The notes under the pieces are model-generated. The model was not told the origin of the DNA and ran no database searches. It saw nothing but the letters and a program-made list of their open reading frames with translations. Below are positions 26,559 through 33,803 of a stretch of 64,000 nt of DNA, piece by piece. Every line of letters begins with the position of its first letter. The first letter of the stretch is position 1. Origin of the DNA: Rheinheimera hassiensis (GTDB taxonomy: Bacteria; Pseudomonadota; Gammaproteobacteria; Enterobacterales; Alteromonadaceae); NCBI RefSeq assembly GCF_022436675.1, contig NZ_JAKUJZ010000004.1, positions 310,001-374,000 on the forward strand, in the 5' to 3' direction. Both the position numbers and the translations under genes were made by a program.

Positions 26559-27050
26559 ATGGACAACAGCGCGCTTTATATCGCTTTGGAAAATGCAGTA
26601 CCAGGCTTTGTCGCGGCCAATGTAATAACACCTGAGGTAGATGAACGGCAGGGTATCTATAAAGAATTGTTTTGGCTGGATGCGCTGCTGGGGAAAGATT
26701 TTCATTGTTATGTTGAATGGAAAGAGTTTGATCCCTGGGCTCTGGCTAATCTGAATAAGTTGGTACCGATCCGCCAGGCTGGAGTAACGCTTGTGACAGA
26801 CAGCTTATACGATAAACACGGAGCTCCGCTTGGCGAGTTAAATTATTACGATGACGGTGGTTTCTTTCTGCCGGTTTTGCAGCAGCAACTTCAGGCCGCC
26901 AATTTGCAGCTGCTGGAAATTTGTACCATACAAAATAACCAGCCTTACCTGCAGGAAAACCCACGTTTTATCTGCATAACTACCGACCCGGATAAAGTGG
27001 CGCAATTGCAACAGTGCTTACAGCATAAAGGGCTTGTTCTTGTTGGCTAA
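26559..27050 (+). CDS. Hypothetical protein, 163 residues
   Basis: An acidic soluble protein without signal peptide or membrane segments. Apparent alternation of helices and strands; notable segments are KELFWLDALLGKDFHCYVEWKEFDPW and a repeated PEVDER / TDPDKV style of charged turns. I do not recognise it. A very good ribosome binding site (AAAAGGAAG) precedes the ATG, and codon use matches its neighbours, so it is likely real. Surrounded by long non-coding stretches on both sides (249 and 399 bases), it appears monocistronic. Confidence 0.7.
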   Translation: MDNSALYIALENAVPGFVAANVITPEVDERQGIYKELFWLDALLGKDFHCYVEWKEFDPWALANLNKLVPIRQAGVTLVTDSLYDKHGAPLGELNYYDDGGFFLPVLQQQLQAANLQLLEICTIQNNQPYLQENPRFICITTDPDKVAQLQQCLQHKGLVLVG

Positions 27051-27449
27051 GCTAAAGCTTATTTCAGGTAAACGGCAGGTAATAAGAAAAATAGTTTGAG
27101 CAATCACTTTAAACAGTGTTTTACCTGCCTGTTATCTGCTTAAAAAGCACACTGCCGTTTTAATGCGGCAGTGGCGCCGTTCACATTTTTCTCTGTTTAA
27201 GAAAATTCAAACACTGTTACCGGTTTACCTGCTCAGGCAGTCTGCCGGCGGCAGATCCTGCTTATTGCATTCAGGTTGTACTGGTCTATCTTGTTGGTGG
27301 AGTTGTATACCCGTCCTACCTGATGCTGCGCCGGTGTTGGCTATGCCTTAAGGTAGCTTGGGTACAGTCACACGGAAGGGGCGCAAAAATAATAACGATA
27401 ATCTTAGCAAGAACCCTGTTTCAGCAGAGAAAAGACGAGGACAACCCAA
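27051..27449. other. Non-coding interval before the lipase gene
   Basis: No convincing gene is seen. CACTGCCG (27150-27157) pairs with CGGCAGTG (27166-27173). Read on the minus strand the stem is followed by TGCTTTTT, so it looks like a leftward intrinsic terminator although no leftward gene lies upstream of it. Confidence 0.5.
27142..27173 (-). terminator. Orphan leftward terminator
   Basis: An 8-bp stem with an eight-base loop and a T5 run on the minus strand. It would end a transcript that starts somewhere between it and the lipase start, where no minus-strand gene is evident. Confidence 0.55.
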
Positions 27450-28499
27450 ATGAAAAAATCTACCCTGCTTTTGCTGGCGGGCCTGTTTAGCGGCGTGGCG
27501 CAAGCCGCTGTTAGCGGCTACCCGGTGGTGTTGGTACACGGTTTTCAGCCGGATAATTTAGCCAGCCAGCCTACCGGTAGCCAGGTAAGCACTAATGGCG
27601 CAGAGTATTGGGCGCAGTACTGGCGCGACCGAGCCGATGTACGTATTGACTGGCCATCGCAAGAACGGGTGGCCGGTAAAATTGCCAGTGACTATGTCTG
27701 GCCTAAGCTGCAACAGCTGTCACAAAATGGCACCTGCGCCAGTGGTTGTATCTTTGTGTCGCACTCTGCCGGTGATCTAGTTACCCGCTACATTATTGAT
27801 AACCAGGCGCTGTGGTTACAAAACGCGGGCTTACAACCGCTGAATATTGTCGCTACGTTTGATTTTGCCGGTGCTGGCGGCGGGGTAGAACTCGCCGATT
27901 TAGCAGTCAATGTCGCCGGTGGCTCCGGCTTGATTGATGGCGCACTGCGGCTGGCCATATCCTTGTGGCTGGGGCAAATACCGTCACCGTCTAACATTGG
28001 TGTGTTAAACGACTTACGGGTAAACACCGCACGCCAGTTAGCGGCCTTCCCAGACAGTCGGGTGCCGCGCTTACGTTTTGTTGGCGCCGGATCTGACTTT
28101 TTAGGGGCCACCGGTGCATTTTTGCCAGGTGAGGATGACGGCGTAGTGGCCAGCCATTCCAGCTGCGGTGCGGCCAGCGCAGGCAGCTTTAACAGTTGTT
28201 CACGCAGCGTGGCCTTTGATGGCAAGTTGACATCTGTTAGCGGGCCAACCAGCTTTATGCCGTACCATTACCCTATGTTAATGAGCGAAGGCTACAGCCA
28301 TAGCGACGTTATTGCCAATGGCGCGGCTGATGAAATTACTGCCGCCAGCAATAGCATAAATTACTTAAACGGTGAGCGGCTGCAATTTAACACTTTTGAC
28401 GAAAGCCGTGGCTGGTGGGTATTTAGCTCGCGTTATCGCATAGTGCGTAACTCTGATAACACCAGTATGTCGGCACTGGTGTATCAGACGGCGAACTAG
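27450..28499 (+). CDS. Secreted triacylglycerol lipase-like alpha/beta hydrolase
   Basis: A 349-residue exported hydrolase: signal peptide MKKSTLLLLAGLFSGVAQAAV, then the lipase strand VVLVHGFQPDN with oxyanion residues and the nucleophile elbow VSHSAGDLV (Ser about residue 105; the usual first Gly of GxSxG is Ser). The segment EDDGVVASHSSCG resembles the DGLVGTCSSH region of Pseudomonas-type lipases, which holds the catalytic Asp and calcium site, and YSHSDVIA resembles the catalytic His region. An ester lipid substrate is likely. It sits five bases before a gene of unknown family that may be its partner. The classical steryl lipase foldase (Lif) is absent. Confidence 0.85.
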   Translation: MKKSTLLLLAGLFSGVAQAAVSGYPVVLVHGFQPDNLASQPTGSQVSTNGAEYWAQYWRDRADVRIDWPSQERVAGKIASDYVWPKLQQLSQNGTCASGCIFVSHSAGDLVTRYIIDNQALWLQNAGLQPLNIVATFDFAGAGGGVELADLAVNVAGGSGLIDGALRLAISLWLGQIPSPSNIGVLNDLRVNTARQLAAFPDSRVPRLRFVGAGSDFLGATGAFLPGEDDGVVASHSSCGAASAGSFNSCSRSVAFDGKLTSVSGPTSFMPYHYPMLMSEGYSHSDVIANGAADEITAASNSINYLNGERLQFNTFDESRGWWVFSSRYRIVRNSDNTSMSALVYQTAN

Positions 28500-28504
28500 C
28501 GCTA

Positions 28505-29548
28505 ATGAAAAAGGCAGTATTGATAATAAGCCTGCCAGTATTGCTGGCAGGCATATGGTTTTTCTGGCCGCAACCGGCAGAGGTAGTGCCAAAAACAACA
28601 CCGAAAATTATAACTCCCGCCGCGGCTGTTAAGCCGGCTAACACGGCGGTGGCTAAGCCGCAGCAAATTAACGTAACAGAAAAAATACCCCAGCCGGTAA
28701 GTGAAAGTTTTAAAATACTGGCCAGCGCTTATGCTGCTGAGCTTGAGCTACCGCCGTATTCGCGGCCGCTAAGCGCGGATGATGAACACCTGCTGGCGCC
28801 AAACCGCTATATCCCGCAAACGGTGCCCCTTGAGGGCGGTGCCAGCGCAACGATAGTGATGCCAAAATTCCGTTTTAGCTACCCCGAGGCCATTCCGGTA
28901 ACGCTGCAGGTAAGCGGTATTCAGGTATCAGATGTCAGTGTGATACTAAGTGCGGAAGGCACGGCAACGTTAGTGGCCACTGAAGAAATGCGCGGTACAC
29001 CGGCTAACTGGTCAGCCACCTTTGATGCAGAGGCCGACTGGAACGGTGCTTTTGAAATCAGCGTGAGCTTTAGCGCTAACGGCCAGCAGCAAGTGCTAAA
29101 AACCGGCATTGGATACAGCCACCCGGTAGCCACTATTACCGGCGTGGGAGATAGCCGTGGCGTTGGCAGCGATATGCTGATCCCGGTAAAAATAGCGGTA
29201 CACCAAGCCGGTTATTACCGCTTACGTGCTAATTTATTTACCGAACAACGCCAGCCGTTAGCCTTGCTAACCGGCAACGCCAAGCTAAGCGAGGGTCAGG
29301 GTGAAATAACCCTGCGGGTGTTTAAAGCGGTGCTGCAACAGCAAAGCGGGCCTTATATTTTAGGCACCTTTGTGCTGGAAAAGCGCCCGGCAGTACCCGG
29401 CGAGCTAACCCAATATGGTGACAGTGAAAAAGCAGAATATAAGCTGGATTATTTTGCGTTAAGCCAGCTAAGTGACGAACCCTGGCAACCTGATGCTGAA
29501 GAGCTGCAACGCCTGCAGTTTTTACAACAAATGGCCGGGCAGCAATAA
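28505..29548 (+). CDS. Membrane-anchored protein of unknown function, candidate lipase partner
   Basis: A 347-residue protein with one N-terminal hydrophobic segment (AVLIISLPVLLAGIWFFW), a Pro/Ala/Lys-rich linker, and a periplasmic part with at least two beta-sandwich-like regions (IPVTLQVSGIQVSDVSVILS and MLIPVKIAVHQAGYYRLRANLF). It starts five bases after the lipase stop, so the two form an operon. The plan (membrane anchor, flexible linker, periplasmic domain next to a secreted lipase) recalls the lipase foldase LipB/Lif, but the sequence lacks the Lif motif RxxFDYFLSA, so it is not that family. I do not recognise it otherwise. A chaperone or inhibitor role is possible and unproven. Confidence 0.75.
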   Translation: MKKAVLIISLPVLLAGIWFFWPQPAEVVPKTTPKIITPAAAVKPANTAVAKPQQINVTEKIPQPVSESFKILASAYAAELELPPYSRPLSADDEHLLAPNRYIPQTVPLEGGASATIVMPKFRFSYPEAIPVTLQVSGIQVSDVSVILSAEGTATLVATEEMRGTPANWSATFDAEADWNGAFEISVSFSANGQQQVLKTGIGYSHPVATITGVGDSRGVGSDMLIPVKIAVHQAGYYRLRANLFTEQRQPLALLTGNAKLSEGQGEITLRVFKAVLQQQSGPYILGTFVLEKRPAVPGELTQYGDSEKAEYKLDYFALSQLSDEPWQPDAEELQRLQFLQQMAGQQ

Positions 29549-29553
29549 CGCGT

Positions 29554-30069
29554 TTAAGGCCGGTGTTTGTTTAGCTTACGCTGCAGGGTGCGCCGGTGCA
29601 TGCCCAGTAATTCTGCGGTACGGCTGATATTGCCGCCGTGCTCGGCCAGTACACGGTGAATATGCTCCCACTCCAGTTGCTCGGGCGATAACAGTACGGC
29701 GATGTCAGCGGTTGTGCTGCTTTGCGCCTTGCCGGTTATGGCTTGTTCCAGTTGTAAAAAATCGACCGGCTTGGTCAGGTAGTCATCGGCCCCCAGCTTC
29801 ACTGCCTGCACCGCATTGGCAATGCTGGCATAACCGGTAAGCAGCACAATGCGGCTTTGCGGTAATGCAGCCCTAAGCGGGGCAATAAAGCTTAAGCCCG
29901 ACTGGCTGGCAAAGCGTAAATCCAGCAAATAGGCCTGCGCTTGTTGGGCAATTAACAGCTCTGCGGTGATGGCATCGGCGTAAGTGGTTACACTAAAGCC
30001 GCGCTGGCCAAAGCGCCGGGCCAGTGCGCCAAGCAATACGCTGTCATCATCTACAATGACCAGGTGCAT
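29554..30069 (-). CDS. prrA: RegA/PrrA-type response regulator
   Basis: A 171-residue DNA-binding response regulator. The receiver domain has the acidic pair VDDDS, the phospho-acceptor Asp50 in YLLDLRF, and the Lys in YLTKPVDF. After a short Pro-poor linker, a Fis-type helix-turn-helix ends the protein with GNISRTAELLGMHRRTLQRKL, the signature of the RegA/PrrA/ActR/RoxR group. These regulators switch redox-related genes. Its start overlaps the stop of the kinase gene (TGATG), so the two are coupled. Two sites matching the GCGNC-N5-GNCGC consensus lie at 31514 and 35987. Confidence 0.88.
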   Translation of the reverse strand: MHLVIVDDDSVLLGALARRFGQRGFSVTTYADAITAELLIAQQAQAYLLDLRFASQSGLSFIAPLRAALPQSRIVLLTGYASIANAVQAVKLGADDYLTKPVDFLQLEQAITGKAQSSTTADIAVLLSPEQLEWEHIHRVLAEHGGNISRTAELLGMHRRTLQRKLNKHRP

Positions 30070-31379
30070 CAGCTGTGCTCAACTTTCGGCCGCGGAATAT
30101 CGATCCGCGTTAGCGTACCGTTATCCAGGTTGCGCCGGCGCACCGTGCCACCCAGGCGCTCAATAGACACATTGGCCAGAAACTGGCCAATACCCAGGCC
30201 TTGCTCACTTTGTTGTGGCAATTTGCCCAGCTCAGCCAGGCGGTTGTCTGACAGGCCCTCACCAAAATCATAAATACTAATACTAAAGCCACTGTCCTGC
30301 AGGGCAATCGCCACCTTTAGCTCAGCGCAGCCATTAGCCACACTGGCATCGGCGGCGTTATCGAGGATATTAATCAGCGCCGCACCAAAACCCTGGCTGT
30401 CGGCCAGGGTAAAGTCAGCAGCGGTAATGGTTTTATCAATAGCTAAACCAATGTCGGGCCGGCTGTTCAGCCAGCGGTCTATATGCTGCTCTGTTAGCAC
30501 AAGCAGTGGTTGTGGCGCGTCGTCGCGGCGTAAACTGCCGGCGTCCTGGCGTAGTTGCTGCACAATTTGCTGGCAGCGGTTTAACTGCAGGCGTAAATCG
30601 GTTAACGCCGGGCTACTGTTATCAACAGCAATTTCGTCGCAGAGCAAATTCATCGTCTGAATGGGGCTGGCTAAATCATGGGCGGCATTGGCGGCAAAGG
30701 TGGCCAGCGCCAGCATGTGTTCATGGCGCACTTGTTGCTGTTGCAGCTCACTGATTTTACGTGACTTTAACCGTATTAAATTGGCCTGGGCATTAATAAA
30801 CCAGCTGATCAGAATGGCCGACAAAGCAAAAGCCCACCACATTTGCAGCATATGCTGGTTAAAAGCACTGCCAGCAGCGCTGCTATGCATGTGGCTGTGC
30901 TGGGCGTGCTCTGCCTGTTGCAGCAGTTGGTCTACATCGGGAATGGTTAAATCGCCAATCAGCAACAGCAGGCTGTAGGCCATGATGGCCAGCATGGCGA
31001 TAATATAACAAACCCGGCCCGGCAGCATGACTGCTGCAACCGCCACCGGCAGCAATAACAACGCCACCAGGCCGTTACTTACACCGCCGCTTAATAGCAG
31101 CAAGCAGCCCAGCAGCAATACGTCCAGGCAGCAGCTAATGGCATAAATACGCGCCAGGTGGCTTTGTGCACCGGCAAACAGCCGGGGAATAACATTGGTA
31201 GAAATGTGCGTAAGTAGTAACAGCCAAATAAGCGGCCAGGAGCTGACAGGGTAGTCAAATAACCAACCGGCCACAGCGGCGGTTGCTTCAAAGCCAATAA
31301 GCCCCCAGCGAAAATTAGCAAATTGCTGCAGCTGGTGGCGCGGTGATAATTCGGTGGAGATAATCAGTTTTTGGGCCAT
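30069..31379 (-). CDS. prrB: RegB/PrrB-type redox sensor histidine kinase
   Basis: A 436-residue inner-membrane kinase with six hydrophobic segments in the first 190 residues. The GGVSNGLVALLLLPV stretch matches the quinone-binding GGxxNPF region of RegB. The H-box is AANAAHDLASPIQTMNLL. The redox box LNRCQQIVQQL keeps the Cys that, in RegB, forms a regulatory disulfide. The ATPase part has DNAADASVANG and GLGIGQF. It should phosphorylate the downstream regulator in response to quinone pool or oxygen state. Ribosome binding site is weak. A minus-strand hairpin with T5 lies within 25 bases upstream of the start, which is an unusual place for a terminator. Confidence 0.88.
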   Translation of the reverse strand: MAQKLIISTELSPRHQLQQFANFRWGLIGFEATAAVAGWLFDYPVSSWPLIWLLLLTHISTNVIPRLFAGAQSHLARIYAISCCLDVLLLGCLLLLSGGVSNGLVALLLLPVAVAAVMLPGRVCYIIAMLAIMAYSLLLLIGDLTIPDVDQLLQQAEHAQHSHMHSSAAGSAFNQHMLQMWWAFALSAILISWFINAQANLIRLKSRKISELQQQQVRHEHMLALATFAANAAHDLASPIQTMNLLCDEIAVDNSSPALTDLRLQLNRCQQIVQQLRQDAGSLRRDDAPQPLLVLTEQHIDRWLNSRPDIGLAIDKTITAADFTLADSQGFGAALINILDNAADASVANGCAELKVAIALQDSGFSISIYDFGEGLSDNRLAELGKLPQQSEQGLGIGQFLANVSIERLGGTVRRRNLDNGTLTRIDIPRPKVEHS

Positions 31380-31399
31380 AGCTTTACATCGGCTTCAGA

Positions 31400-31425
31400 T
31401 AAAAAGACGGCTGCCAGGCAGCCGT
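31400..31425 (-). terminator. Terminator-like hairpin in the leader of the redox kinase gene
   Basis: On the minus strand ACGGCTGCC and GGCAGCCGT (31407-31425) are followed by CTTTTTATC. It lies about 20 bases upstream of the kinase start, so it could act as an attenuator or mark the end of a short leader RNA. Confidence 0.6.
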
Positions 31426-31513
31426 TTGCAAAATGTCAGAAAAGACTAAACCATTGCAGCGGTAATGTCATGTCTGAGTTTTTAGTGTAACCCCGCCAGC
31501 GGTTTACGTCGCT

Positions 31514-31528
31514 GTGGCAAAATGTCGC
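31514..31528. promoter_or_regulatory. Candidate RegA/PrrA binding site 1
   Basis: GTGGC-AAAAT-GTCGC fits the published PrrA/RegA pattern GCGNC-N5-GNCGC except for one base in the left half. It lies upstream of the redox kinase/regulator genes, suggesting autoregulation. Confidence 0.5.
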
Positions 31529-31700
31529 AGCGGTGTATTGGTTTAAAAGCGGTAGTTTGTTGCAGCAAAATTCCTACACCACCAAAATGCTTGATTTACA
31601 TTCAATTAGCAGCCTAGACTGGATAAAATTTTGAAACTTGCGGGATCTTGAATACGCAACTCGCGGGTTTAGATCCTTTGAATAAACTATTAGGAAACAT

Positions 31701-32204
31701 ATGACCACGTCCGATTTATCTCAACCACAAGAGCCGCTTTCAGGGGGGCCGCCCATGGGTAAGGTGAGACGATTATTCCAGGCCATCAGCTATCTGCAGT
31801 ACCCGTTGCTGCTGGTTGCTTTCGGTTATATGGTCTATCCGTACTTTGCAGGTTTCGACACGTTCTGGACATCCGTCAATAACGCGCTGATCTTCAGTGG
31901 GTTGGCGATCAGTTTCTCGACGTTGCAGGACACCACCAAGACGCAGAACAGTTTCTCCAAGAAGATATGGGAGGACACGCGCAAAGGGGGGCTCGCATTA
32001 GTAGTGATCTCAGGCACGACGCTGCTATTTCTAGCTCTGGGAATGTTCGGCTTCTTCGTTTCCAAGGGCGGCATCCTCAAGGAGGTCAGTTTTGGCGTGC
32101 TGATGCTGGGGATTGGATACGTCGGGCTGTTGAAGACAGCGATTGAGATGCATGAGCATCATCGGGTGGTGGCTGGCGCCTTAGACTCGACAAAGTCCGT
32201 ATAG
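31701..32204 (+). CDS. Small four-helix membrane protein of foreign codon style
   Basis: A 167-residue inner-membrane protein with four hydrophobic segments (YLQYPLLLVAFGYMVYPYF; ALIFSGLAISF; LALVVISGTTLLFLALGMFGFF; VSFGVLMLGIGYVGLL) and charged N- and C-termini. I do not recognise the family. Its codons differ from those of the neighbours: Phe is mostly TTC, Lys mostly AAG, and rare AGA/CGA/GGG codons occur, whereas flanking genes use TTT and AAA freely. A long perfect inverted repeat follows the stop by 24 bases. Both facts suggest horizontal acquisition. AGGAAA precedes the start; an internal ATG at 31755 is an alternative. Function unknown. Confidence 0.7.
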   Translation: MTTSDLSQPQEPLSGGPPMGKVRRLFQAISYLQYPLLLVAFGYMVYPYFAGFDTFWTSVNNALIFSGLAISFSTLQDTTKTQNSFSKKIWEDTRKGGLALVVISGTTLLFLALGMFGFFVSKGGILKEVSFGVLMLGIGYVGLLKTAIEMHEHHRVVAGALDSTKSV

Positions 32205-32228
32205 GCGCAACCCAATAAACGTAATGAC

Positions 32229-32284
32229 GGATCAGATAAAAATTAAATTATAGTGAGGCATCAGGTTTAATTTTTATCTGATCC
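32229..32284. repeat. 19-bp perfect inverted repeat, possible REP/MITE-like palindrome
   Basis: GGATCAGATAAAAATTAAA at 32229-32247 is repeated as its exact complement at 32266-32284 with an 18-base spacer. It is much longer and more AT-rich than the intrinsic terminators of this window. It could end the transcript of the foreign membrane gene, but the form (GGATCAGA… termini) recalls palindromic elements of IS200-like REP transposases or miniature transposons. Confidence 0.75.
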
Positions 32285-32366
32285 TAATAATTCCAAGCTG
32301 CTCTTCTGGCCGCATTAGCGGCCAGTTTGTTATTTATCAGCAACACGGTTGCCAACACATCCTGCT

Positions 32367-33779
32367 TTAGCGCCGCCTTAGCCGCATGGCAAAGCCCATT
32401 ACCGCCATTGTAAGCAGCAATACCATAAAGCCTACTACCAGCATATCGCGACCTTCGCGGCCGAGTAATGGCTGCAACATGCCCCATTTATGCACAAAAG
32501 AAAAACTGTACCGCTCCCACTGGCTGGCGCGGCTTTGTTGCTCAACTAACTGGCCGCTTACGGCGTCGATAAATACTCTGCCGTTAGCATAATCAAATTG
32601 CCATACTGGCAGGCGTTTATTGCGAAAGTCGTAGTCGGGGCCAAAGCGGGTAACCAGGCTTTGCTTGGTTAGCTCTGCCGCACTTAAGCCGGTAAATTGT
32701 TGTGCCAGTAGCTGGGCGTAATGCTTGTCATCCAGTGGCGGGGCATCGGCGCTAAGGCCGATAAACTGCGCGCCTTTTTCACTTTGCTGGCCGTTAAAGC
32801 GGCTGGTGCGATCGGCCTGCTGCTGCGGGTTAAACTCTGACAAACGCCAGTACCAGTTGGCGCCGTTAGCCAGCACTAAACTGGCGCTGTTATACATAGC
32901 GGTGGCATCAATGCTTTGAGCCGTATCAACCGCAACCGGCAGTTGCTGCATGGCAGGCAGCGTTAAACCGGCGGTTTCAACGGCGACCTGTTTATAGCTA
33001 AAGTGGTAAATACCGCTAAGCAGATACAGCGTAACCGGCATAAACAACAGCCAGGATAACGCGTAATGCCAGCGGCGTAGGCCGCGCCGTTTGGCAGTAA
33101 AGGGCAGTTTAAGCAGTAACCAGGCACCGCTGAGGGTAAGTAACAGCGCGCTGCCAAGCAGTATGGCCATAATCACCATTTTTAACCTGGGTGTGGCGTC
33201 CAGCCATTGCCAGCTGTGAAACTGACGAAATACTGCCTGTATGCTGGTTTTGTAGGGGTTGGTTATACCGGCCATGCTCAGGCTTTCGGTGTGAATATAC
33301 AGGCTGAGGCCGTTGTGGTAATCCACCTGATATACCGGCAGCAGGCGGTTAACCGTCGGGTAGGCGTTATTAAAAGCGCTAAGCAGGGTTACGCTGCTTA
33401 CATCCTGCTCAGCCTGGCCGCTGTAATGGCTGGCTAGCCAAATAGCCATAGCTTCATCGGTTGGTGCCGGGCTGTTATCCAGCGCCAGATACTGGCGCGG
33501 CGAGGTTAAATCGCGGCTAAGTTGCAGCACGGTGTGTTCGCGGTAGGGCACCAGCTTTACCAGGGCCTGTGCCGGCAGTGGCCGGGCGGCCAGCTGTTGC
33601 ATGGCCTGTTGTAATGTATTGCCGGAAAGCTGCAGGCTGGGCGTGCGCATGGTAACAGCCTGCGGCCCGGTCCAGCTCATAATGGGGTGCGAAATACCGG
33701 TTAAGGCAAAAATCATTAAGGTAATGCCGCCCAGCCACAACAAAATACGGTGCCACCTGATCAGTGTTGAAATTCGCAT
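32367..33779 (-). CDS. PepSY-domain inner-membrane protein (PiuB/iron-regulated type)
   Basis: A 470-residue membrane protein with four main helices: near the start (IRWHRILLWLGGITLMIFALTGISH), two in the middle (MVIMAILLGSALLLTLSGAWLLL; RRWHYALSWLLFMPVTLYLLSGIYHF) and one at the end (VVGFMVLLLTMAVMGFAM). Periplasmic PepSY regions lie between, for example PVWQFDYANGRVFIDAVSGQLV. The paired RWH histidines fit a haem-binding reductase-like architecture. Such proteins accompany siderophore or copper receptors and may reduce the imported metal. It follows the TonB receptor gene by 24 bases in the same operon. Confidence 0.87.
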   Translation of the reverse strand: MRISTLIRWHRILLWLGGITLMIFALTGISHPIMSWTGPQAVTMRTPSLQLSGNTLQQAMQQLAARPLPAQALVKLVPYREHTVLQLSRDLTSPRQYLALDNSPAPTDEAMAIWLASHYSGQAEQDVSSVTLLSAFNNAYPTVNRLLPVYQVDYHNGLSLYIHTESLSMAGITNPYKTSIQAVFRQFHSWQWLDATPRLKMVIMAILLGSALLLTLSGAWLLLKLPFTAKRRGLRRWHYALSWLLFMPVTLYLLSGIYHFSYKQVAVETAGLTLPAMQQLPVAVDTAQSIDATAMYNSASLVLANGANWYWRLSEFNPQQQADRTSRFNGQQSEKGAQFIGLSADAPPLDDKHYAQLLAQQFTGLSAAELTKQSLVTRFGPDYDFRNKRLPVWQFDYANGRVFIDAVSGQLVEQQSRASQWERYSFSFVHKWGMLQPLLGREGRDMLVVGFMVLLLTMAVMGFAMRLRRR

Positions 33780-33803
33780 GCGTTTTGCCTTTAGAGTTAA
33801 GCG

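Larger units (their letters stand above)
31380..31700. other. Divergent intergenic region between the redox kinase and a small membrane gene
   Basis: Contains the leader hairpin (31400-31425), a RegA-like box (31514-31528) and, near its right end, GCGGGATCTTGAATACG and CGCGGGTTTAGATCC, two related GCGGG…GATC segments of unknown meaning. No gene seen. Confidence 0.5.

Noticed and set aside
27163-27351. 62-residue frame in the gap before the lipase gene
   Set aside because: No ribosome binding site, Cys/Trp-rich random composition, and it starts inside the orphan hairpin.
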